64,000 bases of DNA. It comes from JAJYLM01 sp964547905. GTDB taxonomy: Bacteria; JAMCPX01. Of this stretch, positions 16,434-25,850 are shown piece by piece; the first letter of the stretch is position 1, and each line of letters starts with the position of its first letter. The notes under the pieces were generated by a model. That model made no database searches. It worked only from the letters and a program-made list of their open reading frames with translations, and was not told the origin of the DNA. The stretch is from contig CAZJPN010000061.1 of the NCBI GenBank assembly GCA_964547905.1, positions 1 through 64,000 of the forward strand, in the 5' to 3' direction. The position numbers and the translations under genes were made by a program.

Positions 16434-17567
16434 ATGTATAAATTTCTGTTGATAGTTATAATCTTGAGCATTATTCCATCCCATGGATACTGTAAATCCT
16501 CATCCCATCAGGCAAAAGAGCCCATAAAAAGCCGGTTAAACGAAATCAGAAAGCATATAAAAGAAAAAAGGGAAGAGATCAAAATTTCGAAACAGAAGGC
16601 CGGGGAAATACTCGATGAGATTGATAAGATAGACAAGGAGAACTCCAGAATAGGATCCAAAATAAACAAGCTCAATGCCGAAAAGACGGATCTTGTGAAT
16701 GAAATCGCCGATACTCAAAAAAAAATCTCATCCATTAATGCAAGCATAGCAGCAAAGAAAAATATTATATGCAAACGACTGATCGCAAGCTTTAAATTGC
16801 GGCAATTGGGTTATCTCCAGCTCCTGCTTGCCTCCGATTCACCGGTTGATATGGAAAAGCGGTATACACTTATGAATTATATAATTAAACACGACGAGCA
16901 GGAGGAGAATGATTACAGAGCAGCAGAAGAGTCTCTTCTTGAAGAACAGAAAAAATATACAGCACAAAAATCGCAGCTCGACACATTAACGGATAATTTG
17001 AATAAGCAAAAAACCGATCTCATGAATGCAAGGATACAAAAAGACGGAATGCTTACAGACATCAGATTGAGCACACAGGCAACAAGGAAGGTGCTGGTGG
17101 AATTGCAGGGCTCCGAGGAAAAGTTAAAACATACCATTAAATCACTCGAGGGTGCTTCAGGTATAAAAGCGGGTTTTGCATCAATGGAAGGTAGATTGCC
17201 GTTCCCGGTAAAAGGAAGGATGGAAAAAATTTTTGGTAAAACAACGAACAGTATTATCGATTCGAACGGGGTTTTGTTCTTGGTAGGAACGGATGCACCC
17301 ATAAAAGCGGTTTATCCGGGTGTTGTCGTATGGTCTGAATGGCTTAAAGGTTATGGGAATACTATAATTCTCGACCATGGCGATAGATATTTTACCGTAT
17401 ACGCACACGTAGGAGAAACGGATACAAAGGTGGGAGAGGATGTCAAAGCCGGTGAATTGATAGGCACGGTTGGAGATGCGGGGCTCGGTAAGGATAAAAC
17501 CCTTTACTTCGAAATAAGACACGGCGAAAGGCCTCTGAATCCTGAGGGATGGTTAAATCCAAGATGA
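16434..17567 (+). CDS. EnvC-like murein hydrolase activator (degenerate LytM)
   Basis: About 377 residues from the ATG at 16434; an in-frame TTG at 16419 is an alternative, and neither has a clear ribosome-binding site. It has a signal peptide (about 1-22), a long coiled coil (about 30-250, rich in Lys and Glu with heptads) and a C-terminal LytM fold (about 280-375). The zinc ligands of active M23 enzymes are not all kept: the first His-x3-Asp is absent (NGVLFLVG) and the final HxH reads YFEIRHG. This pattern matches EnvC/NlpD, which activate amidases instead of cutting themselves. It is followed by alr with a 4-19 nt overlap. Confidence 0.88.
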   Translation: MYKFLLIVIILSIIPSHGYCKSSSHQAKEPIKSRLNEIRKHIKEKREEIKISKQKAGEILDEIDKIDKENSRIGSKINKLNAEKTDLVNEIADTQKKISSINASIAAKKNIICKRLIASFKLRQLGYLQLLLASDSPVDMEKRYTLMNYIIKHDEQEENDYRAAEESLLEEQKKYTAQKSQLDTLTDNLNKQKTDLMNARIQKDGMLTDIRLSTQATRKVLVELQGSEEKLKHTIKSLEGASGIKAGFASMEGRLPFPVKGRMEKIFGKTTNSIIDSNGVLFLVGTDAPIKAVYPGVVVWSEWLKGYGNTIILDHGDRYFTVYAHVGETDTKVGEDVKAGELIGTVGDAGLGKDKTLYFEIRHGERPLNPEGWLNPR

Positions 17568-18652
17568 ATAATCCATACACATACGCAAAGATCTCTCTTA
17601 AAGCCTTGGCACATAATTTGGCCTCAATAAGGAAGCACATACGAAGAGGCACTGCTGTTATGGCGGTCGTAAAGTCGGATGCCTACGGCCATGGTATTGT
17701 TCCTGTCTCAAAAACGCTTGAAAGTGCAGGCATCGATGGACTTGGAGTTGCGTTTGTTCAGGAAGGAGTAATGCTAAGACAGGCCGGCATAACCTCTCCA
17801 ATTTACGTCCTTTCAGGTTTTCAGCACGGTGAAGAAGATATGCTGGTTGACAATCACCTTGTTCCGCTCATTTACAATACAGAACAGGTTGAGCTGCTCG
17901 ATAGAGTATCGGGGAAAAGGCACTTGCATATAGACGTACATATCAAGATTGATACGGGCATGGGCAGGCTGGGATTTTTATACGATGATATGACCACTAT
18001 GAACGATACCATAAACAAGATAAAAAATTTGAGTATTACCGGCATTTCTACCCATATATCCGATGCATGCAATTCGGCATACTTTACAAACATCCAAATG
18101 AAGAGATTTAAAAGAGTAAAAGAATTCCTCGAATCAAGATTGTCAAAGAGGTTGATTTCACACGCGGCAAATACGGACACACTTTTCAAATATCCTGAAT
18201 CTTCCTTTGACATGGTAAGGGCGGGGATAAGTTTATATGGTTATGGTCATAAAAACTCGGTGCCTGTTATGCATATTTTCTCAAGATTAATCTCAGTCAA
18301 AACCCTTAAGAAGGGTTATTGGATAAGTTATGGTAGGACATATCGGCTAAAACGAAATACACAGGTAGGGGTTATACCGGTTGGTTATGCAGACGGGTAT
18401 TCACGAATGCTTTCCAATAAAGGATTTGTTGGCATAAACGGCAAAAAGGTATACCTTATAGGGAGAGTTACGATGAACCACACGATGATAGATATGAATA
18501 GCATAAATGCCCATATCGGAGATAAGGTGCTTATAATAGGGAAAGATGATAAAATGTATATAGGTGCCGATGAGATTGCATCGCTTGGTTCTACAATAAG
18601 CTATGAACTATTGTGCAGTATGGGTTCAAGCCTGAAACGGATCTACAAATAA
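17564..18652 (+). CDS. alr: alanine racemase
   Basis: About 362 residues from the ATG at 17564, which overlaps the preceding stop as ATGA; an ATG at 17549 is also in frame. It is a PLP enzyme making D-alanine for peptidoglycan. The PLP lysine lies in VVKSDAYGHG, the substrate-side HIKIDTGMGRLGF is present, and the second-base tyrosine lies in ISYGRTYRL. VGVIPVGYADGYSR and GRVTMNHTMIDM are also present (the last reads MNHTMID rather than the common MDQxMID). It lies between an EnvC-like gene and the mla operon, an envelope-biogenesis setting. Confidence 0.95.
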   Translation: MNNPYTYAKISLKALAHNLASIRKHIRRGTAVMAVVKSDAYGHGIVPVSKTLESAGIDGLGVAFVQEGVMLRQAGITSPIYVLSGFQHGEEDMLVDNHLVPLIYNTEQVELLDRVSGKRHLHIDVHIKIDTGMGRLGFLYDDMTTMNDTINKIKNLSITGISTHISDACNSAYFTNIQMKRFKRVKEFLESRLSKRLISHAANTDTLFKYPESSFDMVRAGISLYGYGHKNSVPVMHIFSRLISVKTLKKGYWISYGRTYRLKRNTQVGVIPVGYADGYSRMLSNKGFVGINGKKVYLIGRVTMNHTMIDMNSINAHIGDKVLIIGKDDKMYIGADEIASLGSTISYELLCSMGSSLKRIYK

Positions 18653-18653
18653 G

Positions 18654-19436
18654 ATGACATTCAAGCCGATACAGATATTCGAATACATAGGCGAAAGGTT
18701 TACCGCATTACTTGAAGAATTGGGCGGTATATTTTCTATATTTATACAGTCTATCGCTTTTCTCTTTGTCCCGCCTTATAGACCCAAAGTGTTCTTTAAG
18801 CAGATGGAATTTATCGGCGTTGAGTCGAGCTTCATCGTACTGCTCACCGGGGCATTCACCGGCATGGTATTCGCCCTCCAGACATCGTATGCATTTAGGC
18901 TGTTCGGTGCAGAAAACCTAATAGGACCGTCCGTTGCCCTATCCCTTGCACGGGAGCTCGGGCCTGTTCTTACCGGACTTATGGTAACCGGACGGGTCGG
19001 TTCAGCAATGGCAGCGGAGCTTGGAACAATGAAGGTAACAGAACAAATAGATGCTCTTTCTACCATGAGTATAAATCCTGTTCAGTATCTGATAACACCA
19101 CGGGTTTTATCATCAATCATTATGCTCCCGATGCTGACGATACTCTTTGATTTTATTGGTATCATTGGTAGCTACTTTATGGCTGTTTTTATGCTTGGCA
19201 TAAATGGCAATCGTTTTGTAAATGATACCATTTATATGGTTGATCTGAAAGACGTGTACATAGGACTTTTAAAGGCAGCAGTTTTTGGAGCTATTATAGC
19301 TGTTGTCGGATGCTATGAGGGATATTTTGCAAAAAAAGGTGCAGAGGGTGTTGGCAAGGCAGCTACCCAGGCTGTTGTTATTTCATCCGTATCCATACTG
19401 ATAGCGGACTATTTTTTGACAGCACTCTTGTTTTGA
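18654..19436 (+). CDS. mlaE: ABC-type lipid transport permease MlaE
   Basis: A 260-residue MlaE/YrbE permease. It has a cytoplasmic N-terminal helix, then TGAFTGMVFALQTSYAF and the signature RELGPVLTGLMVTGRVGSAMAAELGTM, with several transmembrane helices to the C-terminus. It forms the inner-membrane core of an MCE phospholipid transporter with the ATPase and MCE proteins encoded next. It starts 1 nt after alr. Confidence 0.95.
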   Translation: MTFKPIQIFEYIGERFTALLEELGGIFSIFIQSIAFLFVPPYRPKVFFKQMEFIGVESSFIVLLTGAFTGMVFALQTSYAFRLFGAENLIGPSVALSLARELGPVLTGLMVTGRVGSAMAAELGTMKVTEQIDALSTMSINPVQYLITPRVLSSIIMLPMLTILFDFIGIIGSYFMAVFMLGINGNRFVNDTIYMVDLKDVYIGLLKAAVFGAIIAVVGCYEGYFAKKGAEGVGKAATQAVVISSVSILIADYFLTALLF

Positions 19437-19438
19437 TT

Positions 19439-20191
19439 ATGCAGATAGATATTAAAGGACTTAAAAAATCATTTGGTAACAATGTTGTGCTCGATGGAAT
19501 AGATCTAAGAATAGAGGATGGTAAAACAACTGTTATCATTGGCCAAACAGGATGCGGCAAGAGTGTGCTTATCAAACACATAATAGGTCTCTTAAAACCA
19601 GATGCAGGACAGATCATCGTTCATGGTGTGGATATAACAAAACTAAAACATAATGAGTTTACAAACATACTCAAGGATTTCGGTGTTTTGTTTCAAAGTG
19701 CGGCATTGTTTGATTCCATGACTGTTGGCGAAAATGTGGCATTTCCTCTTGTAGAGCATACAAATCTATCGCAGGTAAAGATCATGGATATTGTCAGAGA
19801 AAAGCTTGCAATTGTCGGCCTTAAAGGAGTGGAAGGACTTTATCCTGCTGAGTTGAGTGGCGGCATGAAAAAACGGGTTGGCCTAGCCCGGGCAATAGCC
19901 CTTGATCCAAAGGTGCTCATCTTTGATGAGCCAACGACAGGACTTGATCCTGTCATGAGTGATACAATAGACAACCTTATCATGAATACCCAGAAACATC
20001 TTGGAGTAACGAGTATCGTGATAAGCCATGATATACCCGGTACGTTCAAGATAGCTCACTGGATAGCAATGCTTTACAAAGGTAAAGTTGTTTTATATGG
20101 TAGTCCTGATGATTTCAAAAACATACAAGATCCAATTGTCAGACAATTCCTTGAAAGAAGGGCAGAAGGCCCTCTGCAGGTAGAGGCTTAG
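19439..20191 (+). CDS. mlaF: ABC-type lipid transport ATPase MlaF
   Basis: About 250 residues from the ATG at 19439. It has Walker A GQTGCGKSVL, a Q-loop (VLFQSAALFDSMTV), signature LSGGMKKRVGLARA, Walker B VLIFDEPTTGLDP and the switch His in ISHDIPG. The LSGGMKKR form is typical of MlaF/MCE ATPases. It starts 2 nt after the mlaE stop and is followed 1 nt later by mlaD. Confidence 0.95.
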   Translation: MQIDIKGLKKSFGNNVVLDGIDLRIEDGKTTVIIGQTGCGKSVLIKHIIGLLKPDAGQIIVHGVDITKLKHNEFTNILKDFGVLFQSAALFDSMTVGENVAFPLVEHTNLSQVKIMDIVREKLAIVGLKGVEGLYPAELSGGMKKRVGLARAIALDPKVLIFDEPTTGLDPVMSDTIDNLIMNTQKHLGVTSIVISHDIPGTFKIAHWIAMLYKGKVVLYGSPDDFKNIQDPIVRQFLERRAEGPLQVEA

Positions 20192-20192
20192 T

Positions 20193-21671
20193 ATGAATAA
20201 AGGTGTTTCAACAAATGCAAAGGTTGGTATATTTGTAACGGTAGTGCTTTTGCTCCTCTTCTGGATCACATTCAAGATAAGCAGCGGTACAATATTTGGC
20301 AGGCTTCAGGGCTACACGCTGACCGCGGTATTTGATAATGCACAGGGACTGAACACAAAGACCGGGGTTTATCTCGCGGGTATAAAGATAGGATATATTG
20401 ATGACATAAAGCTCCACGAAGGCAAGGCACTTGTTTCATTTCGGATAATGCCAAACATCAAGATAGAGGAAAACGCAAAGGCAGTTATAAGGACAAAGGG
20501 CTTGCTTGGTGAAAAATATATAGAGATTGTACCCGGGAAACAAGAGGCCGAGGTTATTCCTCCGGGTGGACAGATTATTTTTACCGAGTCCCCGCCTGAT
20601 CTCGAAGAGCTGATGAACAAACTTGACAGTATAGCCTCTGATGTAAAATCCGTAACCCAAAGTCTCAACGATGTATTTGGTGGCTCACGGGGCGAAAGGA
20701 ATATCAAAGGTATGTTTGATAATCTTAATACAACAATTACTCACATGGATCGCCTTATAACCAGTACCAATAAAAATCTTAACAGAACATTCGACTCGGT
20801 TAATACATTTGCAGAGGCATTAAAAGAACAGGGACCCGATATCCTTACAAACCTTGCTCAGATCTCTGAAGAACTCCATGCCATTATTGCTCAGAACAAA
20901 GAATCCGTAAATAAGACAATGGAAAATATAAGCCAGGCAAGTGAAAGACTGGATAAGACGCTCGCGAACCTCGAGGTGATAACGAATAATCTTAAAGAGG
21001 GTAAAGGGGCGATAGGAAAGCTTCTTACCGATAAAAAAACAGAGGAACAGGTTACAAAGGCGATAAGCGGATTGAGTTCGATGGTTGGCGGAACATCAAG
21101 GTTCAGGACAATCATAAGCTATCGCGGCGAGTATCAATTCGCGTATCATAATGTCAAAAGTTACCTTGATCTGAGACTGCAGCCTTCATGGGATAAATAT
21201 TATCTGCTCGGCATAGTTGACGATCCCGGTGGATACTCTTACACCTCAACTACATACACAACAGTAAAAAATCTCAGCACCGGGACATCCCAGGAGACAC
21301 AAACCATAACCAATAATATCACGAACCAGCTCAAGATAAATGCGGAGATTGCAAAACGCATATCGTATTTCACGTTCCGGGGAGGTATCATAGAGTCAAG
21401 CGGCGGCATAGGTGTTGATATAGACTCGCCCAATGATGAGGCACAGTTGAGCCTTGAGATGTTTAATTTCAACGAGAAACCGTACCCTGAATTAAAAGCC
21501 ATGCTGAGCATTTCCATATTAAGATACTTTCTCCTTTCTGGAGGTATTACGGATATTGCAAATAGGGATTCAAGGACATGGTTCATGGGACTTGGCCTAA
21601 GATTTGACGATCAGGACCTGAAGAGCATATTCGGACTCGCCGCAAGCACAACATACGTAAACGCAAGGTAA
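20193..21671 (+). CDS. mlaD: MCE protein MlaD with a C-terminal beta-barrel-like domain
   Basis: A 492-residue protein, far longer than E. coli MlaD (about 180). It has one transmembrane helix (about 12-33), one MCE domain (about 38-115, AQGLNTKTGVYLAGIKIGYI...GLLGEKYIEI), a long helical/coiled-coil region (about 125-290) and then about 200 residues of alternating amphipathic strands (ISYRGEYQF, SYLDLRLQPSWDKYYLLGI, LRYFLLSGGI, WFMGLGLRFDD) that look like an outer-membrane barrel. No mlaA, mlaB or mlaC is adjacent. A single chain could thus run from the inner to the outer membrane. A trans-envelope MlaD with a C-terminal barrel has been described in the diderm Firmicute Veillonella parvula; placement here is by analogy. 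Confidence 0.88.
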   Translation: MNKGVSTNAKVGIFVTVVLLLLFWITFKISSGTIFGRLQGYTLTAVFDNAQGLNTKTGVYLAGIKIGYIDDIKLHEGKALVSFRIMPNIKIEENAKAVIRTKGLLGEKYIEIVPGKQEAEVIPPGGQIIFTESPPDLEELMNKLDSIASDVKSVTQSLNDVFGGSRGERNIKGMFDNLNTTITHMDRLITSTNKNLNRTFDSVNTFAEALKEQGPDILTNLAQISEELHAIIAQNKESVNKTMENISQASERLDKTLANLEVITNNLKEGKGAIGKLLTDKKTEEQVTKAISGLSSMVGGTSRFRTIISYRGEYQFAYHNVKSYLDLRLQPSWDKYYLLGIVDDPGGYSYTSTTYTTVKNLSTGTSQETQTITNNITNQLKINAEIAKRISYFTFRGGIIESSGGIGVDIDSPNDEAQLSLEMFNFNEKPYPELKAMLSISILRYFLLSGGITDIANRDSRTWFMGLGLRFDDQDLKSIFGLAASTTYVNAR

Positions 21672-21731
21672 GCATCAGCAAATAGTTTATTCCGGCTTAA
21701 AATGCTATTTTAATTTTTGATGGAGGTTTAC

Positions 21732-23015
21732 ATGGCAAAAATAGAAGACGTATTGGCACTGGAGATACTGGATTCACGCGGCAATCCAACAGTAGAGGTG
21801 ACTTTAAAGCTTAATAACGGTGTCTTTGCAACTGCAAAGGTGCCATCCGGAGCATCAACCGGAGAGAGAGAAGCTCTCGAACTGCGCGACGGCGATAAAA
21901 AACGCTATCAGGGAAAGGGTGTTTTAAAGGTAATAAAAAACATTCTTAATATAATAAAACCTGCGATAAAAGGCAGGGAACCATTTGACCAGATGGATAT
22001 AGATAAGAGACTTATAGAGCTTGACGGCACCGAGATGAAATCAAAACTTGGCGCGAATGCTATTCTTGCCGTTTCACTTGCCGTTGCACATGCGAGTGCA
22101 AAAACACTCAACATGCCTCTTTATAAATATATAGGAGGGGTCGATACGTCTGTGATCCCTGTACCTATGTTAAATGTGCTCAACGGCGGCAAACACGCGG
22201 ATACAAATGTAGATTTTCAGGAATACATGATAGTACCTGCGGGGCTTAAGTCATTTAAAGAGGCGTTACGGGCTTCTGTAGAGGTTTATCATACCCTGAA
22301 ATCAATCCTCAAAGAAAAATCACTGGTAAGCTCAATTGGCGATGAGGGAGGTTTTGCCCCGGATCTTAAAAACAATGAAGAGCCTTTGCAACTGCTTTTT
22401 AAGGCCATTGAAAAAGCAGGCTACAAGCCGGGTAAGGATATCTACCTTGCAATAGACCCTGCTTCGAGCGAATTCTACAGCAATGGCAAATATAATCTAA
22501 AAGATGAAGGCAGAAAGCTCAGTTCAGAGCAGATGGTTGATCTTTATGAAAGCCTCATAAAGTCTTACCCCCTTATAAATATTGAAGACGGACTTGCTGA
22601 GAATGATTGGGATGGCTGGGTAGTATTAAAGGAAAGACTCGGTTCGAAGGTCCAGCTTGTTGCGGATGATCTTACGGTCACAAATACAAAATACATAAAA
22701 AAGGCACTCGAAATGGATGTAGCGAACTCTGTTTTGATCAAGCTCAACCAGATCGGCACACTCTCTGAGACCATGGAAGCAGTAAGGATGGTGAGGTCGC
22801 ACGGCTGGACAGCGGTTGTATCCCACCGCTCCGGTGAAACGGATGATACGACCATATCGGACCTATCCGTAGCTGCGAATACAGGTTTTATAAAAACAGG
22901 CGCACCTGCAAGGGGGGAGCGTGTTGCGAAATACAACCGTCTGCTCGAGATTGAGTGCGAACTTGGTAAAAAGGCGGTATATCCTGGCATGCAGGCATTC
23001 GTGAGTATTAAATAA
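21732..23015 (+). CDS. eno: enolase
   Basis: About 427 residues from the ATG at 21732, which has TGGAGG 5 nt upstream; the in-frame ATG at 21717 is less likely. It converts 2-phosphoglycerate to phosphoenolpyruvate. It has ILDSRGNPTVEV, SGASTGEREALELRDGD, the acid Glu in GDEGGFAPDL, the metal-binding and catalytic segment IEDGLAENDWDGW, LIKLNQIGTLSET and SHRSGETDD. The length is normal for the family. Confidence 0.97.
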   Translation: MAKIEDVLALEILDSRGNPTVEVTLKLNNGVFATAKVPSGASTGEREALELRDGDKKRYQGKGVLKVIKNILNIIKPAIKGREPFDQMDIDKRLIELDGTEMKSKLGANAILAVSLAVAHASAKTLNMPLYKYIGGVDTSVIPVPMLNVLNGGKHADTNVDFQEYMIVPAGLKSFKEALRASVEVYHTLKSILKEKSLVSSIGDEGGFAPDLKNNEEPLQLLFKAIEKAGYKPGKDIYLAIDPASSEFYSNGKYNLKDEGRKLSSEQMVDLYESLIKSYPLINIEDGLAENDWDGWVVLKERLGSKVQLVADDLTVTNTKYIKKALEMDVANSVLIKLNQIGTLSETMEAVRMVRSHGWTAVVSHRSGETDDTTISDLSVAANTGFIKTGAPARGERVAKYNRLLEIECELGKKAVYPGMQAFVSIK

Positions 23016-23033
23016 TTATTAAAGGAGATAAAA

Positions 23034-23807
23034 ATGACAAAGACGTTGGATAAATTCAGACTCGACGGTAAGGTCGCTCTTGTGACAGGTGCAAGCAGGG
23101 GAATGGGTGAAACAATTGCAGAGGCCTTTGCATCGGTCGGTGCAAAGGTTGTTTTATCGAGCAGAAAACAGGCTGACCTTGATAAAGTTGCTGAAAAGAT
23201 CAAGACATCAGGCGGTGATGCTTATGCTGTAGCGGCACATGCAGGCAAGATAGACGATCTTAAAATGCTTGTCCAAAAAACATTAGGGCATTACGGACGT
23301 ATAGACATTCTAATAAACAATGCAGGTACGAACCCTGCTTTTGGTCCCATTCTGAATGTCGATGAAAAGATATGGGATAAAATATTCGAGATAAACCTCC
23401 GTGGTTTTTTCTTCCTGAGCAAGGAGGTATCTTCAGTTATGTCCGATAAAGGCGGCGGTGTGATTATCAATATGGCATCTGTTGCAGGTATCAAACCGGG
23501 CATGGGACTCGGCGCTTACAGCATAAGCAAGGCCGGGGTCATTATGATGACCAGGGTGCTTGCGCAGGAATGGTCGGGCATGAACATAAGGGTCAATGCC
23601 ATTGCGCCCGGTGTTATCAAGACTAAATTCGCAGAAGCACTGTACAGCAGTCCGGAGCTTACAGAGGAAATACTACGCGGTATTTCGATCAAAAGGCTCG
23701 GAGAGACGGATGACGTTGTTGGTGTAGCACTTTTCCTTGCATCCGACGCATCTTCTTATATTACAGGCCAGACCGTAGTTGTCGACGGCGGCGGCATAAT
23801 GCTTTGA
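23034..23807 (+). CDS. short-chain dehydrogenase/reductase
   Basis: A 257-residue classical SDR. It has the cofactor motif TGASRGMG, NNAG (in LINNAGTNPAFG), the catalytic Ser in MASVAGIKPG, the YSISK catalytic pair and the C-terminal GQTVVVDGGG. The Arg after the glycine motif (SSRKQ) suggests NADP(H). The substrate is unknown; FabG- or glucose-dehydrogenase-like members have this size. It lies 18 nt after eno with a good AAAGGAG site. Confidence 0.92.
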   Translation: MTKTLDKFRLDGKVALVTGASRGMGETIAEAFASVGAKVVLSSRKQADLDKVAEKIKTSGGDAYAVAAHAGKIDDLKMLVQKTLGHYGRIDILINNAGTNPAFGPILNVDEKIWDKIFEINLRGFFFLSKEVSSVMSDKGGGVIINMASVAGIKPGMGLGAYSISKAGVIMMTRVLAQEWSGMNIRVNAIAPGVIKTKFAEALYSSPELTEEILRGISIKRLGETDDVVGVALFLASDASSYITGQTVVVDGGGIML

Positions 23808-23845
23808 TTTTTGGTTGAATCATTTTACCCTGTTTCTAACGGGGT

Positions 23846-24802
23846 TTACTGTTTTATATCCCAGAACTGAGGCATACCATCTGCCCCAACTGGCTGATGG
23901 CCACTCAGATGGCAATTGTAACACATGGCATTTGACAGTGTATGGTTTGTCGTCGTGTCAGAAAAGCCATGGCAGTATGCACATGCAGGCAAGCCGGCAT
24001 CTGTCGGATCGATACTGGACTGAGTTGCACTGATGATGTTTATATGGGTTTGGTGAAGTCCATTACTGATTGATGGATCGAAAACATGGCAATCCGTACA
24101 TTCCGCAATATGCCCATGTCTTGGTCCATCCCAGTTATGACATCCGCCGCATCCTGCGGCCAAATGTCTGATGGCGAGGTTTGAATCGTCCTGCGTGATC
24201 CTGAAGCCGTATAAAAATATTTTGGTATGGGCCGTTTGTACGGATGTAAGCAGCGTGTACGGATCGAGTGTCCCTGTGTATGTAGGAGCAGTTCCTGTAC
24301 TGGGGGTAAAGCCGGTACTCTGAACATTACCCTCAAGCCATGTATGACAATTAGCCGCACAGTTCACGCCTCCCATGTATAAAAATTTTTGTGCCTGGGG
24401 TGGATATTGGCTGTTGCTGTGATTCTCGACATTGTTGTATATAGGATGGCATTGAGCGCAATCATTGGTGTTCAGATCAAAGGGATGTCTGCCTCTGAGT
24501 GGCCAATCGAGTACAAATATATAAAGCGGAGGAGGGTTGTAAGGCTGCATCATTACCAGCCCACCGCTACCTACCTGCATCCATTCTTTGATTCCGAGCG
24601 CTTCGTTAGAACGTGACATGCTGATCTGATAGGGATCATGGCAGTCATAACAGCTTACGGCATTTGATTGTACCGTTTTTGTGGTCTGGCATCCAACGCT
24701 TGTTGTTGTAATTAAAACAAGCAAGATCAACGTAAAAAATATATTACCATGCTTAGATTTTTTGTTTTTTGCAAAGGTAGATACAGTCACTTTATATGTC
24801 AT
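23846..24802 (-). CDS. multihaem c-type cytochrome, probable lipoprotein
   Basis: A 318-residue exported protein with a hydrophobic N-terminal signal ending SVGC (possible lipobox, near residue 38). There are six CxxCH haem sites (CYDCH, CAQCH, CGGCH, CTDCH, CAYCH, CYNCH) and one variant CAANCH with three residues between the cysteines, so six or seven haems. Several additional His residues could be distal ligands. It follows the gluconate-dehydrogenase-type small subunit by 9 nt and would have been its electron acceptor. Confidence 0.88.
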   Translation of the reverse strand: MTYKVTVSTFAKNKKSKHGNIFFTLILLVLITTTSVGCQTTKTVQSNAVSCYDCHDPYQISMSRSNEALGIKEWMQVGSGGLVMMQPYNPPPLYIFVLDWPLRGRHPFDLNTNDCAQCHPIYNNVENHSNSQYPPQAQKFLYMGGVNCAANCHTWLEGNVQSTGFTPSTGTAPTYTGTLDPYTLLTSVQTAHTKIFLYGFRITQDDSNLAIRHLAAGCGGCHNWDGPRHGHIAECTDCHVFDPSISNGLHQTHINIISATQSSIDPTDAGLPACAYCHGFSDTTTNHTLSNAMCYNCHLSGHQPVGADGMPQFWDIKQ

Positions 24803-24811
24803 CCATTCTGT

Positions 24812-25423
24812 CTACGGCAGGTTTCCTTCGGCTGTCATCTCATTTGACATTGGTTTATAGAAGCTAAAATCCTGATTCCTGTAGCCTAAATTAGGACCCG
24901 GGTCCCCCATATACTCAGGTCCGATACTGTTTATGATACCGATATAAAACGGCCCCTTCACAAACATGTATATCTGGTCGATCAATCCGAGTATTGATTC
25001 GACGTTTTTTAGAACGGTCGTTCTTTGATCAAGGTCCAGTTCATAAAGTGGTTTGCCGTACTGTTGTTGGGCCTCTCCATTGAACAGCGGCAGTACGAGA
25101 GGCAATTCTTGTACAACCCCGTAAAACTTATCATACACAAAATCCATGGTCCCTACATCAACAGCACCCGGTGCACCTGTCGGGTCAGCAGCCATGCCGG
25201 GTAAAATAGTATCACATATAGCATAAACGGTTTTCTCATCATCCGTTATGGGTTGCATGTACTGAGAAAGCTGTTGGGCTGTCTGCGAGGCAGTGCCGCA
25301 GCTTATCTGGTCTATCAGACCAAACATGGATATAACCACGGATATCTTGCCAAGCCATTTGAAAAACTCCCGTCTGTTAAGCTCTTTTTCGATAACATCG
25401 TCTAAAATTTTTGTAATATCCAT
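24812..25423 (-). CDS. gluconate 2-dehydrogenase subunit 3 family protein
   Basis: About 203 residues from the ATG at 25423; a GTG at 25429 is in frame. It has a twin-arginine-like signal (NRREFFKWLGKISVVISMFGL) and a body with the family pattern DDEKTVYAICDTILPG...TGAPGAVDVGTMDFV. In gluconate/sorbitol-type dehydrogenases this subunit accompanies a FAD-containing GMC catalytic subunit and a cytochrome c. Here the gene just upstream is a ruined GMC gene, so the partner enzyme is either encoded elsewhere or lost. Confidence 0.8.
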   Translation of the reverse strand: MDITKILDDVIEKELNRREFFKWLGKISVVISMFGLIDQISCGTASQTAQQLSQYMQPITDDEKTVYAICDTILPGMAADPTGAPGAVDVGTMDFVYDKFYGVVQELPLVLPLFNGEAQQQYGKPLYELDLDQRTTVLKNVESILGLIDQIYMFVKGPFYIGIINSIGPEYMGDPGPNLGYRNQDFSFYKPMSNEMTAEGNLP

Positions 25424-25449
25424 AAACACTGCCTGTTATTCAAGTTATA

Positions 25450-25695
25450 TTATTTACAATAGTATAGTTTGCAATCCATGACTGCTCCGGAAAATGAATT
25501 AGAATCGTTGGATGTTGTTATGCCTGTGAATTGGAATGAATATTTAACGTCCCATAATTGTTTGAAGTCTTGCTCTGTGAATGCCCTTTCCTGCTCAAGC
25601 ACAAGCACGCTTTTCCCTGCTTGAGCAAGCCTGAGTGCCGGTATAGCATCCCACAAACCAGAACTTATGATTACTGTGTCATAAGAATCGGCCAT
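25450..25695 (-). pseudogene. remnant of a GMC-type FAD oxidoreductase
   Basis: An 81-residue open frame from the ATG at 25695. It matches only the N-terminal FAD-binding part of a GMC oxidoreductase: YDTVIISSGLWDAIPALRLA followed by GKSVLVLEQERAFTEQDFKQ. The usual GSGxGG glycine motif has become SSGLWD, so two of the three key glycines are lost. The remaining roughly 450 residues (substrate domain and catalytic His) are absent, and the gluconate-dehydrogenase small subunit follows after 20-27 nt. The gene is judged non-functional; an unrelated small protein is possible but unlikely. Confidence 0.75.
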
Positions 25696-25765
25696 AAAAA
25701 ACCCCAATGTATCAATTCATAGTATAAAAGTGAATAATGTGTCAATATAATTTGGCATTTACTTT

Positions 25766-25795
25766 AACCCAAAAAAATGCGTTTGAAGATGGGGA
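25766..25795 (+). repeat. dispersed element, family 3 (ACCC-AAAAATGC-TTTGA-GGGGA), copy A
   Basis: The segment reads AACCCAAAAAAATGCG then TTTGAAGATGGGGA. It resembles 29045-29080 and, on the opposite strand, 62669-62694. It lies in the 155-nt gap before the TPR gene. Confidence 0.5.
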
Positions 25796-25815
25796 GACAG
25801 CCCTGCAAAAACCTA

Positions 25816-25844
25816 TTGAATTATTTTAATTAAGGCATTATCCT
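25816..25844 (+). promoter_or_regulatory. candidate promoter giving a leaderless TPR-gene mRNA
   Basis: TTGAAT (25816-25821), a 17-nt spacer and TATCCT (25839-25844). The ATG at 25851 lies exactly where transcription would be expected to begin, and no Shine-Dalgarno sequence is visible before it. Compare trpB at 32508. Confidence 0.45.
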
Positions 25845-25850
25845 TTCTCT

